Positions 54,421-64,000 of a stretch of 64,000 nt of DNA are shown one piece after another (position 1 is the stretch's first letter; the number at the start of each line of letters is the position of its first letter). The stretch covers positions 3,261,166-3,325,165 of the forward strand of contig NC_011312.1 in the NCBI RefSeq assembly GCF_000196495.1. The letters run 5' to 3'. This DNA comes from Aliivibrio salmonicida LFI1238 (GTDB lineage: Bacteria > Pseudomonadota > Gammaproteobacteria > Enterobacterales > Vibrionaceae). The position numbers and the translations under genes are program-made. A model generated the notes under the pieces. That model ran no database searches. It was not told the DNA's origin and worked only from the letters and a program-made list of their open reading frames with translations.

Positions 54421-55287
54421 TTAAACCGCTGATGCGCCTGAAACAATTTCAGAAAGCTCTTGTGTAATCGCCGATTGACGGGCTTTGTTATACACAAGTT
54501 GCAGTTCATCAATAATGTCACCAGCGTTATCAGTTGCTGCTTTCATCGCAATCATTCGCGCTACGTGTTCGCAGGCTAAATTCTCAACCACACCTTGATA
54601 CACTTGTGATTCAACGTATCGAATCAATAGGGCATCTAGTAATGGTTTAGGCTCAGGCTCATATATATAGTCCCAAGCATGAGTGCGTTTCATTGCTTCA
54701 TCTTCAGATTTAGGCAAAGGAAGTAATTGGTCAATTGTTGGCTCTTGTACCATAGTATTAATGAACTTATTGTTCACTACATACAAGCGATCCAGTTGAC
54801 CTTCATCATATTTCTTAAGCATAACGCCAACGGTACCGATCAGCTCTTCTAAACTAGGTTTATCACCTAGACCAGAATTTTGAGCAATCACATTACCGCC
54901 GTAGCTATTAAAGAATGCTGTTGCTTTTGAGCCAATAACGGCTAAATCAATTTCAACACCATCTTCTGACCATGTTTTCATTCCTGCCATGACTTTTTTA
55001 AACAAGTTAATGTTCAAGCCACCACACAAACCACGATCACTAGAAATAATAATGTAGCCAACACGCTTAGCTTCGCGTTCCTCAAGATACGGATGACGAT
55101 ACTCAAGGTTACCAAGCGCTAAATGACCGATTACTTTACGCATTGTGTCAGCATATGGACGAGACGCTGCCATCGACTCTTGCGAGCGACGCATTTTAGA
55201 AGCGGCTACCATTTCCATTGCTTTCGTGATCTTTTGAGTGCTTTTCACACTCCCGATCTTGCTACGAATCTCTTTTGCACCGGCCAT
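54421..55287 (-). CDS. atpG: F1F0 ATP synthase subunit gamma
   Basis: Rotor shaft of F1, driving conformational change in the beta subunits. It has 288 residues. The N-terminal coil AGAKEIRSKIGSVKSTQKIT and AMEMVAASKMRRSQ is diagnostic. ISSDRGLCGGLNINLFKKV is the conserved middle, and MKAATDNAGDIIDELQLVYN and KARQSAITQELSEIVSGA form the C-terminal helix. It is placed between atpA and atpD in the standard order. Confidence 0.97.
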   Translation of the reverse strand: MAGAKEIRSKIGSVKSTQKITKAMEMVAASKMRRSQESMAASRPYADTMRKVIGHLALGNLEYRHPYLEEREAKRVGYIIISSDRGLCGGLNINLFKKVMAGMKTWSEDGVEIDLAVIGSKATAFFNSYGGNVIAQNSGLGDKPSLEELIGTVGVMLKKYDEGQLDRLYVVNNKFINTMVQEPTIDQLLPLPKSEDEAMKRTHAWDYIYEPEPKPLLDALLIRYVESQVYQGVVENLACEHVARMIAMKAATDNAGDIIDELQLVYNKARQSAITQELSEIVSGASAV

Positions 55288-55332
55288 CGTTACTCTCCGT
55301 TTTCGGGTGACCCATAACAGGTCACCAACGAA

Positions 55333-56874
55333 TTACCAGGTCTGGGTTGCTTTGAAATCTTCAACCAGTTTCACGAACTGATCTTCAATTTCTTTATTCC
55401 AAGCACCCGATGAGTCGATCTCTTTTGCTAGATCGGCAAATTGACCACGAGCATACGACAGCAGAGCTTCTTCAAAATCAGCAAGCTTCTTAAGCTCAAC
55501 ATCATTCAAGTAGCCTTTCTCAGCTGTAAAGATAACTAATGCTTGATCAAAAACAGACATTGGAGCGTACTGTTTTTGTTTCATAAGCTCAGTTACTTTC
55601 TCACCATGATCAAGTTGCTTTTTAGTCGCTTCATCAAGATCAGAAGAGAACTGAGCAAATGCTGCAAGTTCACGATACTGTGCAAGAGCAGTACGAATAC
55701 CACCAGACAGTTTCTTAATGATCTTAGTTTGCGCAGCACCACCAACACGAGATACAGAGATACCTGGATCTACAGCAGGACGAACACCAGCGGTGAACAG
55801 TTCTGTTTGTAGGAAGATCTGACCATCAGTAATCGAAATTACGTTAGTTGGTACAAATGCAGATACATCACCAGCTTGAGTTTCGATGATAGGTAGAGCA
55901 GTCAAAGAACCAGTTTTACCTTTCACTTCACCATTGGTGAATTTCTCAACGTACGCTACGCTTACACGAGCAGCACGCTCTAGTAGACGGGAGTGTAAAT
56001 AGAATACATCGCCAGGGAACGCTTCACGGCCCGGTGGACGTTTCAATAGTAGAGAAATCTGACGATAAGCTACTGCTTGCTTAGATAGATCATCATAAAC
56101 AATCAGAGCATCTTCACCGCGATCACGGAAGTATTCACCCATCGCACAACCAGCATACGGTGCAAGATATTGCAGCGCAGCAGATTCAGAAGCAGAAGCA
56201 ACAACAACGATAGTATTCGCTAGTGCACCATGCTCTTCCAGTTTACGAACTACGTTAGCAATTGTTGATGCCTTTTGGCCAATTGCAACATAAATAGCGA
56301 AGATACCAGAATTTTTCTGGTTAATGATCGCATCGATCGCCATTGCTGTTTTACCAGTCTGACGGTCACCGATGATTAGCTCACGCTGACCTCGGCCGAT
56401 TGGGATCATTGAGTCAACTGACTTATAGCCAGTTTGTAGTGGTTGGTCTACTGATTTACGATCGATTACACCAGGTGCAATCACTTCTACTGGAGAAGTT
56501 AATTTCGCGTCAATAGGTCCTTTACCATCAATAGGCTCGCCAAGTGTGTTTACAACACGACCTAACATTTCTGGGCCTACTGGTACTTCAAGGATACGAC
56601 CAGTACCTGTAACTTTCATGCCTTCTTGTAAGTCAGCATAAGGTCCCATAACAACAGCACCCACTGAGTCACGCTCAAGGTTAAGTGCTAGTGCGTAATG
56701 GCCACCAGGTAATTCAATCATTTCGCCTTGCATAACATCAGCAAGGCCGTGGATACGAATAATACCGTCGCTTACAGAAACGATTGTACCTTCATTACGA
56801 GCTTCACTTGCAACGTTGAATTTTTCAATACGTTGTTTGATCAGATCGCTAATTTCCGTGGAATTAAGTTGCAT
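55333..56874 (-). CDS. atpA: F1F0 ATP synthase subunit alpha
   Basis: Non-catalytic nucleotide-binding subunit of F1. It has 513 residues from the ATG at 56874 ([20 protein letters not shown]), the same length and start as E. coli AtpA. The longer open frame from 56907 is not needed. Walker [16 protein letters not shown] is near residue 170, and [20 protein letters not shown] is the Walker B region. [19 protein letters not shown] follows with the arginine finger. atpH ends 13 bases upstream. Confidence 0.97.
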
Positions 56875-56887
56875 GCACCATTCCCCA

Positions 56888-57421
56888 TCAAGACTGCAAT
56901 GTTTCACTCAGTCGGCTCAAACGGCCTCTAACTGAGTTATCAATGACTAGGTCTCCGGCTCGAATTATGACCCCAGCTAACAGGGCCTCATCTACGCTAC
57001 AATTCAGCTTCACTTTGCGCTCTAAACGAGCTTCAAGTTTGGCGCCAATGTCAGCTTTTTGCTGTTCAGTTAGTTCAATTGCCGAAATAATTTCAGCATC
57101 AATCACTTTTTCAAACTCATGTTGTAAAAGGATATATTGATCTAACACATCAGGTAGAACCTTTAAACGACCGTTTTCAGCCATTATGTGAATCAGATTC
57201 TGTCCAAACTCGTTCAGTTGTTCGCCACAAATAGAAATAAAGATTTCCGCTAATTTTTCTGGTGCGACTGCACCATCTAGCAATTGAGCCATGTCTTTAT
57301 TTTTTGTAACTTCTGAACAAAAAGTTAACATTTGAACCCATTGGTTCAATTCGTTCTTTTCGACCGCAAAGTCAAAAGCTGCTTTCGCGTAGGGGCGTGC
57401 GATGGTTGTCATTGTCGACAT
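56888..57421 (-). CDS. atpH: F1F0 ATP synthase subunit delta
   Basis: Peripheral-stalk subunit joining the top of F1 to subunit b. It has 177 residues, with [20 protein letters not shown] at the N-terminus, [20 protein letters not shown] in the middle and the C-terminal [20 protein letters not shown]. The same length as the E. coli protein. It is 17 bases after atpF in the operon. Confidence 0.96.
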
Positions 57422-57438
57422 ATCTTAGCCCCTTTTAC

Positions 57439-57909
57439 TTACAATTTCGCAGTGATGTTATCAAGAATATCTTTCTGCGCTTCTAAATTAATAGAACGCT
57501 CCAAGATTTTCTCAGCACCAATCACAGCCAGAGTTGCAACTTGTTTACGCAGTTCATCGCGAGCACGGTTGCGTTCAGTTTCAAGTTCAGCTTCACCTTG
57601 AGTAAGAATATTCTGACGTTCTGTCAGAGCTTCTTCACGAGCTTCATCTAAAATTTGACCTTTACGCTTATTTGCTTGTTCGATGATCTCAGTTGCAGCG
57701 CGCTTTGCTTCTTTCAATTGATCAGAAGCATTCGCTTGTGCCAAGTCAAGGTCTTTAGCTGCGCGTTCAGCGGCAGATAAACCGTCAGCAATTTTCTTCT
57801 GACGTTCCTCTATCGCTTCCATGATTGGTGGCCATACATATTTCATGCAGAACCAAACAAACAGAGCAAAAGCGATTGCTTGACCAAGCAGAGTTGCGTT
57901 CATATTCAA
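57439..57909 (-). CDS. atpF: F1F0 ATP synthase subunit b
   Basis: Membrane-anchored stator dimer. It has 156 residues. The N-terminal hydrophobic helix NATLLGQAIAFALFVWFCMK is followed by VWPPIMEAIEERQKKIADGL and a long charged coiled coil (ASDQLKEAKRAATEIIEQAN and RKGQILDEAREEALTERQNI). Length equals that of E. coli subunit b. It lies 53 bases downstream of atpE. Confidence 0.97.
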   Translation of the reverse strand: MNMNATLLGQAIAFALFVWFCMKYVWPPIMEAIEERQKKIADGLSAAERAAKDLDLAQANASDQLKEAKRAATEIIEQANKRKGQILDEAREEALTERQNILTQGEAELETERNRARDELRKQVATLAVIGAEKILERSINLEAQKDILDNITAKL

Positions 57910-57962
57910 AACAGCTACCCCTCGTTAAGAATCAGCTACAAAAATTCAATTAGCTGTGGCAA

Positions 57963-58220
57963 TTAGCCCGCTAGTTGACCAACAAATGGGTTAGCAAATG
58001 TGAATAGTAGCGCGATAACGATACCGATCATTGGAACCGCATCCAATAGACCAGCGATGATGAACATCTTAACTTGTAGCATTGGAGCCATTTCAGGTTG
58101 ACGTGCCGCGCCTTCAAGGAATTTACCGCCAAGAATTGCGAATCCAATCGCTGTGCCAAGTGAAGCAAGACCTACAATGATGCCTACGGCGATTGCAGAA
58201 AAGCTCAGTAAAGTTTCCAT
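57963..58220 (-). CDS. atpE: F1F0 ATP synthase subunit c
   Basis: Proteolipid forming the proton-driven rotor ring. It has 85 residues and two membrane helices: SAIAVGIIVGLASLGTAIGF with the glycine-rich face, the polar loop ARQPEM, then MFIIAGLLDAVPMIGIVIAL. The Asp in GLLDAVP is the proton-carrying residue, so the ring is proton- rather than sodium-type by this motif (no Glu/Gln sodium signature). It sits in the standard place between atpB and atpF. Confidence 0.97.
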   Translation of the reverse strand: METLLSFSAIAVGIIVGLASLGTAIGFAILGGKFLEGAARQPEMAPMLQVKMFIIAGLLDAVPMIGIVIALLFTFANPFVGQLAG

Positions 58221-58281
58221 TTACTTTCTCCAGTTTTGTTGTTGTCGGCAAAGTGCCATTGATAAATATATTTTATTAAAA

Positions 58282-59094
58282 TTAATGATCAGGATCTTCA
58301 TGAGCCATTGACAGATAAACGATTGTCAACATCATGAATACGAACGCCTGAATCAAAATAACTAAAATGTGGAAGATAGCCCAAGGTAGTGCACCTACCC
58401 ATTGTAAATACCACGGTAGCATTGCCGCAATAAGAATAAACACCACCTCACCAGCAAACATATTACCAAACAAGCGCATACCTAAAGAAAGAGGCTTCGC
58501 TAATAACGAAATAACTTCCAATAATAGGTTGAATGGAATCATGATTGGGTGATTAAACGGGTGAAGTGCTAATTCTTTAGCAAACCCGCCAAGTCCTTTA
58601 ACCTTGATGCTGTAATAGATCATCAACGCAAAAACACCTAACGCCATTGCCATGGTGATATTCACATCAGCAGAAGGAACCACCTTAAGATAAGGGATAC
58701 CTAACCAATGCGCTGCAGAGTATGGTAAGAAATCGATTGGAATTAAATCCATCAAGTTCATTAAAATAACCCAGCAGAAGATAGTTAGTGCCAGTGGAGC
58801 AACTAATGGATTGCGTCCATGGAAAGTTTCTTTAACGTTGTCAGCAACGAATTCCACGACCATTTCAACAAAACATTGTAGCTTTCCTGGTACTCCTGTT
58901 GTTGCTTTCTTTGCTACAGAACGAAAAACCCAAAGGAATAACATCCCTGTAAGCACAGAAAAGAACAGGCTATCGATATGTACGTTCCAGAAGCTTGTTT
59001 CATCAGCAACCATACCTAGTTTCGCAAGAGACAGGTTTGATAGGTGATGCTCAATATATCCAGATTGTGTTAGCGCTTCGCCTGGCGCAGCCAT
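58282..59094 (-). CDS. atpB: F1F0 ATP synthase subunit a
   Basis: Stator channel subunit. It has 270 residues and five or six membrane helices. KPLSLGMRLFGNMFAGEVVF contains the essential Arg, and the last helices (WAIFHILVILIQAFVFMMLT) carry the polar Gln-containing face. NLMDLIPIDFLPYSAAHW is the other conserved stretch. It starts 8 bases after atpI. Confidence 0.96.
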   Translation of the reverse strand: MAAPGEALTQSGYIEHHLSNLSLAKLGMVADETSFWNVHIDSLFFSVLTGMLFLWVFRSVAKKATTGVPGKLQCFVEMVVEFVADNVKETFHGRNPLVAPLALTIFCWVILMNLMDLIPIDFLPYSAAHWLGIPYLKVVPSADVNITMAMALGVFALMIYYSIKVKGLGGFAKELALHPFNHPIMIPFNLLLEVISLLAKPLSLGMRLFGNMFAGEVVFILIAAMLPWYLQWVGALPWAIFHILVILIQAFVFMMLTIVYLSMAHEDPDH

Positions 59095-59102
59095 AACTTT
59101 TC

Positions 59103-59492
59103 CTATTTTCTGTTGTTAATAAAGAGAACTGGTGCAAAGATATTAATACCCAGTACCAGCAAATAGGTTAGTTTGAGGGGAACAAGTTCCACCTCCATAT
59201 ACACGTAGGCAACAGAAAATAAGACGACTGTTATAAGAATTTTTAACACTTCGCCAGCATAGAAAGAAACAGCAACCTTTTTAGCCGCTCTTGCTCCACT
59301 GAACATAAATGCACACCCTGCAAATACCGCATTAGCAATGACATAAATGCCACCCCCAATAAGCGCAGAGATCCCCCAGCTAGCACTAACGGCTAAGCTC
59401 ATTCCTACTGCCATGAAAATAACCACGCTAAGCTGGATCATAATCAGTCGTTTGGCTAGCAAACGGCCAGGTCTAGCTAACGTAGCTACCAT
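59103..59492 (-). CDS. atpI: ATP synthase assembly protein AtpI
   Basis: Small membrane protein of 129 residues that helps assemble the c ring. Four hydrophobic helices are visible (RLIMIQLSVVIFMAVGMSLA, SALIGGGIYVIANAVFAGCA, GEVLKILITVVLFSVAYVYM, LVLGINIFAPVLFI). The start MVATLARPGRLLAKRL at 59492 has AAGGAAG upstream. A longer open frame to 59588 is rejected because a promoter lies inside it. First gene of the atp operon. Confidence 0.92.
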   Translation of the reverse strand: MVATLARPGRLLAKRLIMIQLSVVIFMAVGMSLAVSASWGISALIGGGIYVIANAVFAGCAFMFSGARAAKKVAVSFYAGEVLKILITVVLFSVAYVYMEVELVPLKLTYLLVLGINIFAPVLFINNRK

Positions 59493-59556
59493 GTATTCTT
59501 CCTTAAAAGCATCTTTACCTTGATATAAATCAACACAAGGTGAAGATTTTGCAAAA

Positions 59557-59584
59557 ATTATACGTTGCACTAATATGAATGCAA
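59557..59584 (-). promoter_or_regulatory. Sigma70-type promoter of the atp operon
   Basis: On the minus strand TTGCAT (59584-59579) and TATAAT (59562-59557) stand 16 bases apart, about 65 bases before the atpI start. The -10 is a perfect consensus. Confidence 0.65.
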
Positions 59585-59680
59585 TCAAATAGCATCAAAT
59601 AGTTACATTTATGAGAACAAAACAGTAAGTTTTACGATGAAAAATACAATAATAATGTCAACTACTGCTTTATATCACAT

Positions 59681-60565
59681 TTAACTTTCTAGCTTTGTAA
59701 TCAGTTGTTCTAATTTGTGAGCCTCGTCAAAGCTAATCGTTAACTTACCTTTACCCGACGTATTTTGCGTAATAACGACTTTTGAACCCAAAGTCTCTGA
59801 CAGTTTTGTAGATAGAGCTTCAATTTGAGCGTCTTTCTCACTGACTTCCACTTCAACAACTGGCGCTAATAATTTCTTTACTTGTTGTTCAGTTTGACGA
59901 ACCGTCAGCTTCTTTTTCACGACAATATGCGCTAATTCAATCTGTAATTCAGACTCTAAAGCTAACAAAGCACGGGCGTGACCCATTTCTAAAGATTTGG
60001 CTTCAACTAATGCTTTAACTTCATCAGATAATGCGTTCAAGCGTAATAGGTTAGTCACCGTAGTGCGAGATTTACCTATCACATCCGAAATTTGTTGATG
60101 CGTTAATTCAAATTCTCTCTGTAAACGTTCTAACGCCTGAGCTTCTTCAATCGCATTTAAATCTTCACGTTGAATATTTTCAATCAGAGCCATCGCAATA
60201 GCGGCTTTGTCTTCAGCCACTTTAACAACACATGGAATGTGTTTTAACCCTGCTTGTTTTGCCGCTCTAAAACGTCGTTCACCTGCAATAATTTCATATT
60301 GTAATGGTGCAATTTCACGAACAACGATAGGTTGAATAATCCCTTGAGAACGAATAGACAAAGCAAGTTCATCCAAGGCTTCTTTTTCCATGATCTTACG
60401 CGGTTGATACTGACCAGGAGTTAATTGATGAATACCAAGCTCAATTAATTGAGCATTTTTTGCTAATGACTCACTTTGAACAGCGGCAGTCTGCTTTTCA
60501 CGAGCTAATGAGCTTGTCGCTAATAGCGCATCAAGTCCTTTCCCTAAACCACGTTTATTACTCAT
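59681..60565 (-). CDS. parB: Chromosome partitioning protein ParB
   Basis: Binds centromere-like parS sites and spreads as a CTP-dependent clamp to segregate the origin. It has 294 residues. The start MSNKRGLGKGLDALL at 60565 is the usual ParB N-terminus, and a longer frame to 60601 is rejected. ELALSIRSQGIIQPIVVREI and IAGERRFRAAKQAGL (CTP-binding region), then the HTH LTHQQISDVIGKSRTTVTNL follow, with a C-terminal dimerisation domain. The ATG lies 8 bases inside the parA end, so the two are coupled. Confidence 0.96.
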   Translation of the reverse strand: MSNKRGLGKGLDALLATSSLAREKQTAAVQSESLAKNAQLIELGIHQLTPGQYQPRKIMEKEALDELALSIRSQGIIQPIVVREIAPLQYEIIAGERRFRAAKQAGLKHIPCVVKVAEDKAAIAMALIENIQREDLNAIEEAQALERLQREFELTHQQISDVIGKSRTTVTNLLRLNALSDEVKALVEAKSLEMGHARALLALESELQIELAHIVVKKKLTVRQTEQQVKKLLAPVVEVEVSEKDAQIEALSTKLSETLGSKVVITQNTSGKGKLTISFDEAHKLEQLITKLES

Positions 60566-61355
60566 GAATTTTTGTTTCCCTTTCTTTTTCCAGTTCGTCA
60601 CGGCGGATTATCTCTCCGGCAAGAGCAAGATATGCTTTTGCACCATTTGAGTATTTATCATAATACATTGCAGGTTTACCATGACTTGGCGCTTCCGCTA
60701 ATCGAACATTACGAGGAATAACAGTGCGATACACTTTATCTCCGAAATGTTTTTTAAGTTGATCAGACACATCATTAGCTAATCGATTTCGAGGGTCATA
60801 CATGGTTCTAAGTAGACCTTCAATTTTCAAATCTGCATTAACTACTGCCGCTAATTTACTAATAGTGTCAATTAATGCGGTTAGCCCCTCTAGTGCATAA
60901 TATTCACATTGCATAGGGACTAATACAGAATCGGACGCAGCCATGGCGTTAATTGTAAGGAGATTTAATGCAGGAGGGCAATCAATAAAGATGAAATCAT
61001 AGTTACCACGAACTGGGTAGATCATATTGCGTAAACGAACTTCACGCGCAAACACTTCCATCAATTTAATTTCAGCAGCTGTAATGTCACCATTAGCGGC
61101 TATGAGATCATAACCACCAGAGGTTTCTTCTATAACTACCTTATCAAAAGGCACTTCATCAACCAACAACTCATAAGCCGTTGCATCTACGTCGTATTTA
61201 TCTACGCCACTGGCCATAGTAGCATTACCTTGAGCATCTAAGTCAATCAGTAATACTTTACGATTTGTTGCAGCCATTGAAGCGGCAAGGTTCACCGCCG
61301 TTGTTGTTTTGCCTACGCCACCTTTTTGGTTCGCAATAGAGATAACTCTTCCCAC
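60558..61355 (-). CDS. parA: Chromosome partitioning ATPase ParA (Soj)
   Basis: Deviant Walker ATPase that moves ParB-bound origins along the nucleoid. It has 265 residues. ISIANQKGGVGKTTTAVNLA at the N-terminus is the deviant Walker A motif with its signature Lys. VLLIDLDAQGNATMASGVDK and YDFIFIDCPPALNLLTINAM are the A' and B motifs. It is the chromosomal (small, HTH-free) type, consistent with chromosome I. rsmG ends 15 bases upstream. Confidence 0.96.
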   Translation of the reverse strand: MGRVISIANQKGGVGKTTTAVNLAASMAATNRKVLLIDLDAQGNATMASGVDKYDVDATAYELLVDEVPFDKVVIEETSGGYDLIAANGDITAAEIKLMEVFAREVRLRNMIYPVRGNYDFIFIDCPPALNLLTINAMAASDSVLVPMQCEYYALEGLTALIDTISKLAAVVNADLKIEGLLRTMYDPRNRLANDVSDQLKKHFGDKVYRTVIPRNVRLAEAPSHGKPAMYYDKYSNGAKAYLALAGEIIRRDELEKERETKIHE

Positions 61356-61370
61356 ATTAACCTCATTCCA

Positions 61371-62000
61371 TTATTTTTTTCCGGTTAAGGTGACTAAGTG
61401 TCTTTCACCCTCTAACTCCGGAACGATCAATGTCACTACATCTCTGACTGAACACCATTCAGGAAGATCATTTGCTTCTTCTTCTGAGTAGATCCCTTTT
61501 AATGCCAAAAACACACCATCTTCTTTTGGTAGATGATGACACCAATTCACCATGTCTGTCATTGACGCAAACGCACGACTTAGGACTGCATCAAACTTTT
61601 CTTCCGGTTGGAAGTCTTCAACACGACTTTGAATCGGAGTGACATTGGTTATTTTTAATTCATGAATCACTTGTTTAATAAAGCGAATTCGCTTTCCTAA
61701 GCTATCGAGCAGTGTAAATGACTTTTCAGGATTCATGATAGCTAATGGTATCCCTGGTAAACCAGGACCGGTACCAACATCAATAAATCGCTCACCAGAT
61801 AGATTTGGACTAACAACAATACTATCCAAGATATGTTTAATTACCATTTCACTTGGGTTTCTTACTGAGGTTAAGTTATACGCTTTATTCCACTTATGAA
61901 GTAGGGCGACATAACCAAGTAATTGTTCTTTTTGCAATTCAGAGACAGTTAAATCAGTTTGAGCAATCAAACGATCGAATTGTTGAGATAAATCGGTCAC
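61371..62000 (-). CDS. rsmG: 16S rRNA (guanine527-N7)-methyltransferase RsmG
   Basis: Methylates G527 in the 530 loop of 16S rRNA; loss gives low-level streptomycin resistance in other bacteria. It has 209 residues. HKWNKAYNLTSVRNPSEMV, the S-adenosylmethionine loop FIDVGTGPGLPGIPLAI and the SRAFASM region are all present. It starts 1 base after the mnmG stop and was formerly called gidB. Confidence 0.96.
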   Translation of the reverse strand: MTDLSQQFDRLIAQTDLTVSELQKEQLLGYVALLHKWNKAYNLTSVRNPSEMVIKHILDSIVVSPNLSGERFIDVGTGPGLPGIPLAIMNPEKSFTLLDSLGKRIRFIKQVIHELKITNVTPIQSRVEDFQPEEKFDAVLSRAFASMTDMVNWCHHLPKEDGVFLALKGIYSEEEANDLPEWCSVRDVVTLIVPELEGERHLVTLTGKK

Positions 62001-62001
62001 G

Positions 62002-63891
62002 TTACTTACCTTTCTTCAATAAACCATGTTTTTTTAAATGAACTAACAAAATTGAAATCGCAGCCGGTGTAATTCCTGAAATTCGAGATGCTATACCAAT
62101 ACTTTCAGGTTTTGCGTCGCTTAATTTTGCGACCACTTCATTTGAAAGGCCTTTAACTTTGTTGTATTCCAAATCAAACGGCAATTTTGTATTTTCATGA
62201 CGTAATGATTTTTCAATTTCATCACGTTGACGTTGAATATAACCCGCGTATTTAGTTTGAATTTCAACTTGTTCAGACGCTTGTTGATCATCACTAGCAG
62301 GACCAAATTTTTCAATTGTCATTAATGATGAATACGTAACTTCTGGGCGACGAAGAAGATCCTCACCACTTGCTTCACGAACGATCGGTGTTTTTAAGAT
62401 CGAGTTAACTTGATCTATATTTTCAGACGTTGGATTGATCCAAATATCTTTTAAACGTTGGCGTTCTTTTTCAATATTTTCTACTTTTTCATTAAAACGA
62501 GACCAACGAATATCATCAACAAGTCCAAGTTCTCGACCCTGTTCAGTTAAGCGTAAATCAGCGTTATCTTCACGTAATGACAAACGGTATTCAGCACGAG
62601 AAGTGAACATTCTGTAAGGTTCTTTTGTGCCAAGCGTTGATAAATCATCAATTAATACGCCCATGTAGGCTTCATCACGACGCGGGCTCCAGCCTTCTTT
62701 TCCTTGAGAGAATAAGCTTGCATTTAAACCAGCCATTAAGCCTTGCGCAGCCGCTTCTTCATAACCGGTCGTTCCGTTTATTTGACCAGCAAAGAATAAG
62801 CCTTCAATAAACTTCGTTTCATACGTTGCTTTTAAATCTCGAGGATCAAAGAAATCGTATTCTATCGCATAACCTGGACGCACAATGTGTGCATTTTCGA
62901 ATCCTTTCATTGAACGAACAATTTGTAATTGAACGTCAAAAGGAAGGCTTGTTGAAATGCCATTCGGGTACAATTCGTGGGTTGTTAGTCCTTCTGGCTC
63001 AATGAATATTTGGTGACTGTCTTTATCTGCAAAACGCATTACTTTATCTTCAATTGAAGGACAGTAACGTGGACCAATACCTTCAATAACTCCCGCATAC
63101 ATAGGGCTACGGTCTAAATTTTTACGAATGACATCATGCGTTTTTTCATTAGTGTGAGTAATAAAACAATTTACTTGTTGTGGATGTTGTTGACGGTTAC
63201 CTAAAAAGGAAAATACAGGGGTTGGATTATCACCGGGTTGTGCTTCTAAATTGGAGAAATCAACACTTCTCGCATCAATTCGAGGTGGAGTACCTGTTTT
63301 CAGACGATCTATTCTAAACGGACGATCTCTTAAACGTTGAGCAAGAGTGATCGAAGAAGGATCCCCTGCACGGCCTCCTGAGAAGTTTTCCATTCCGATA
63401 TGTATCTGACCCCCTAAAAATGTGCCAGCAGTCAGTACAACTGATTTAGCACGGAATTTAAGGCCCATTTGAGTGACAGCACCGATAACTTTATCATTTT
63501 CAATGATCAAATCGTCTACCGCTTGCTGAAACAAGGTTAAGTTTGGTTGATTTTCTAATACAGAACGTACGTAGGTTTTGTATAACGCGCGATCGGCTTG
63601 AGCACGAGTTGCTCGAACTGCTGGTCCTTTCGATGCATTCAGTGTTCTAAATTGTATACCACTGTGATCAATGGCTTCAGCCATTAACCCGCCTAAAGCA
63701 TCGACTTCTTTTACCAAATGGCCCTTGCCGATCCCACCAATTGCTGGGTTACACGACATTTGACCTAATGTATCAATGTTATGAGTAAGTAAGAGTGTCT
63801 TTTGTCCGGTTCTAGCTGCAGCAAGTGCAGCCTCTGTACCAGCATGACCACCGCCAATAACAATGACATCAAAGTTTTCTTGGTAAAACAT
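62002..63891 (-). CDS. mnmG: tRNA uridine-34 5-carboxymethylaminomethyl modification enzyme MnmG
   Basis: FAD-dependent partner of MnmE that installs the cmnm5 group on the wobble uridine of certain tRNAs. It has 629 residues. [21 protein letters not shown] is the FAD site, [20 protein letters not shown] follows, and [17 protein letters not shown] and [20 protein letters not shown] are further signatures. The C-terminal region ends [20 protein letters not shown]. An AAGG ribosome site precedes the ATG. In this family the gene (formerly gidA) stands next to oriC, so the chromosome I origin should lie just right of the window. Confidence 0.97.
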
Positions 63892-64000
63892 GATTAGACC
63901 TTAGGTGTTTTAAAGAGTTGGATGAATTTAATCAAGGAGGAGTATTTTACCCTTTTTCTAGGCTTGAGAGAAATGAAAAAATGATGAAGTTTTAAAATTT
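63892..64000. other. mnmG upstream region, approach to the chromosome I origin
   Basis: AT-rich, no open frame. A GGGTAAAATACT on the minus strand about 55 bases before mnmG may be its -10 box, without a clear -35. No full DnaA box (TTATCCACA or its complement) is present in these 109 bases. Confidence 0.35.

Noticed and set aside
56875..56907. Upstream start for atpA giving 11 extra residues
   Set aside because: The ATG at 56874 matches the conserved N-terminus MQLNSTEIS and usual length; the extension would nearly reach the atpH stop without benefit.
59640..63900. parS centromere sites near parAB
   Set aside because: I looked for a TGTTTCACGTGAAACA-like palindrome and did not find a convincing one by eye. 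A computed search would decide.
63892..64000. oriC within the window
   Set aside because: The position next to mnmG suggests oriC is near, but no DnaA box or the usual AT-rich repeats can be shown in the last 109 bases.

Overview
The window reads as the left flank of the replication origin of chromosome I in a member of the Vibrionaceae, most likely an Aliivibrio. The conserved run glmU - atp operon - parB - parA - rsmG - mnmG fills the right end, and mnmG is expected to lie next to oriC just past position 64000. The IS load is very high: three ISAs1-type, three IS91-type, one IS66, one IS630 and one split IS6 element, plus end remnants. This fits an IS-rich fish-associated species such as A. 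salmonicida or A. wodanis, but the species name is inference.

Region 1 (1-7104) is a sialic acid surface-polysaccharide module in the order neuD (partial), neuB, neuA, neuC, a Wzx flippase, a glycosyltransferase and a GT52-like putative sialyltransferase. The glycosyltransferase ends in an 8-bp tandem repeat that looks able to switch its C-terminus. Region 2 (7115-13633) is an rmlBADC dTDP-rhamnose operon plus a beheaded second flippase. It is bracketed by two direct ISAs1-type copies, which are themselves flanked by the two ends of a lost IS5/IS903-like element. Region 3 (13663-23718) completes the O-antigen or capsule cluster: three GT2 glycosyltransferases, a Wzy polymerase, an acyltransferase, a rhamnose-4-epimerase-like SDR, a further glycosyltransferase, and a WbpV-like reductase, PglC-like sugar transferase and WbpM-like dehydratase set that probably makes and primes a QuiNAc- or FucNAc-type first sugar.

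Region 4 (23840-33376) is an IS graveyard. An IS6 element is cut into two halves 6 kb apart by a segment bounded by two IS91-type copies. That segment carries a truncated chemoreceptor, a dead IS630 and an outer-membrane barrel gene. A stranded membrane-protein/GT25 pair, IS6 end remnants and a third ISAs1 copy follow. Region 5 (33377-45735) holds decayed Rpn-family genes, an MntA/HepT toxin-antitoxin pair, a large SNF2 helicase, a DHH phosphoesterase, galE, gpmM and a small coiled-coil membrane protein. A family of long imperfect palindromes is scattered between these genes. Region 6 (45711-50890) is a MATE transporter split by an IS66 element with a perfect 8-bp target duplication, then a third IS91-type copy. 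Region 7 (50903-63891, all minus strand) is the conserved core: glmU, atpIBEFHAGDC, parAB, rsmG and mnmG.

The polysaccharide genes supply activated CMP-sialic acid, dTDP-rhamnose (possibly also its 4-epimer) and a UDP-deoxyaminosugar. They also supply the transferases, flippase and polymerase for a Wzx/Wzy-type surface glycan. The IS elements appear to have assembled and eroded this locus repeatedly. No rRNA, tRNA or CRISPR array was seen.
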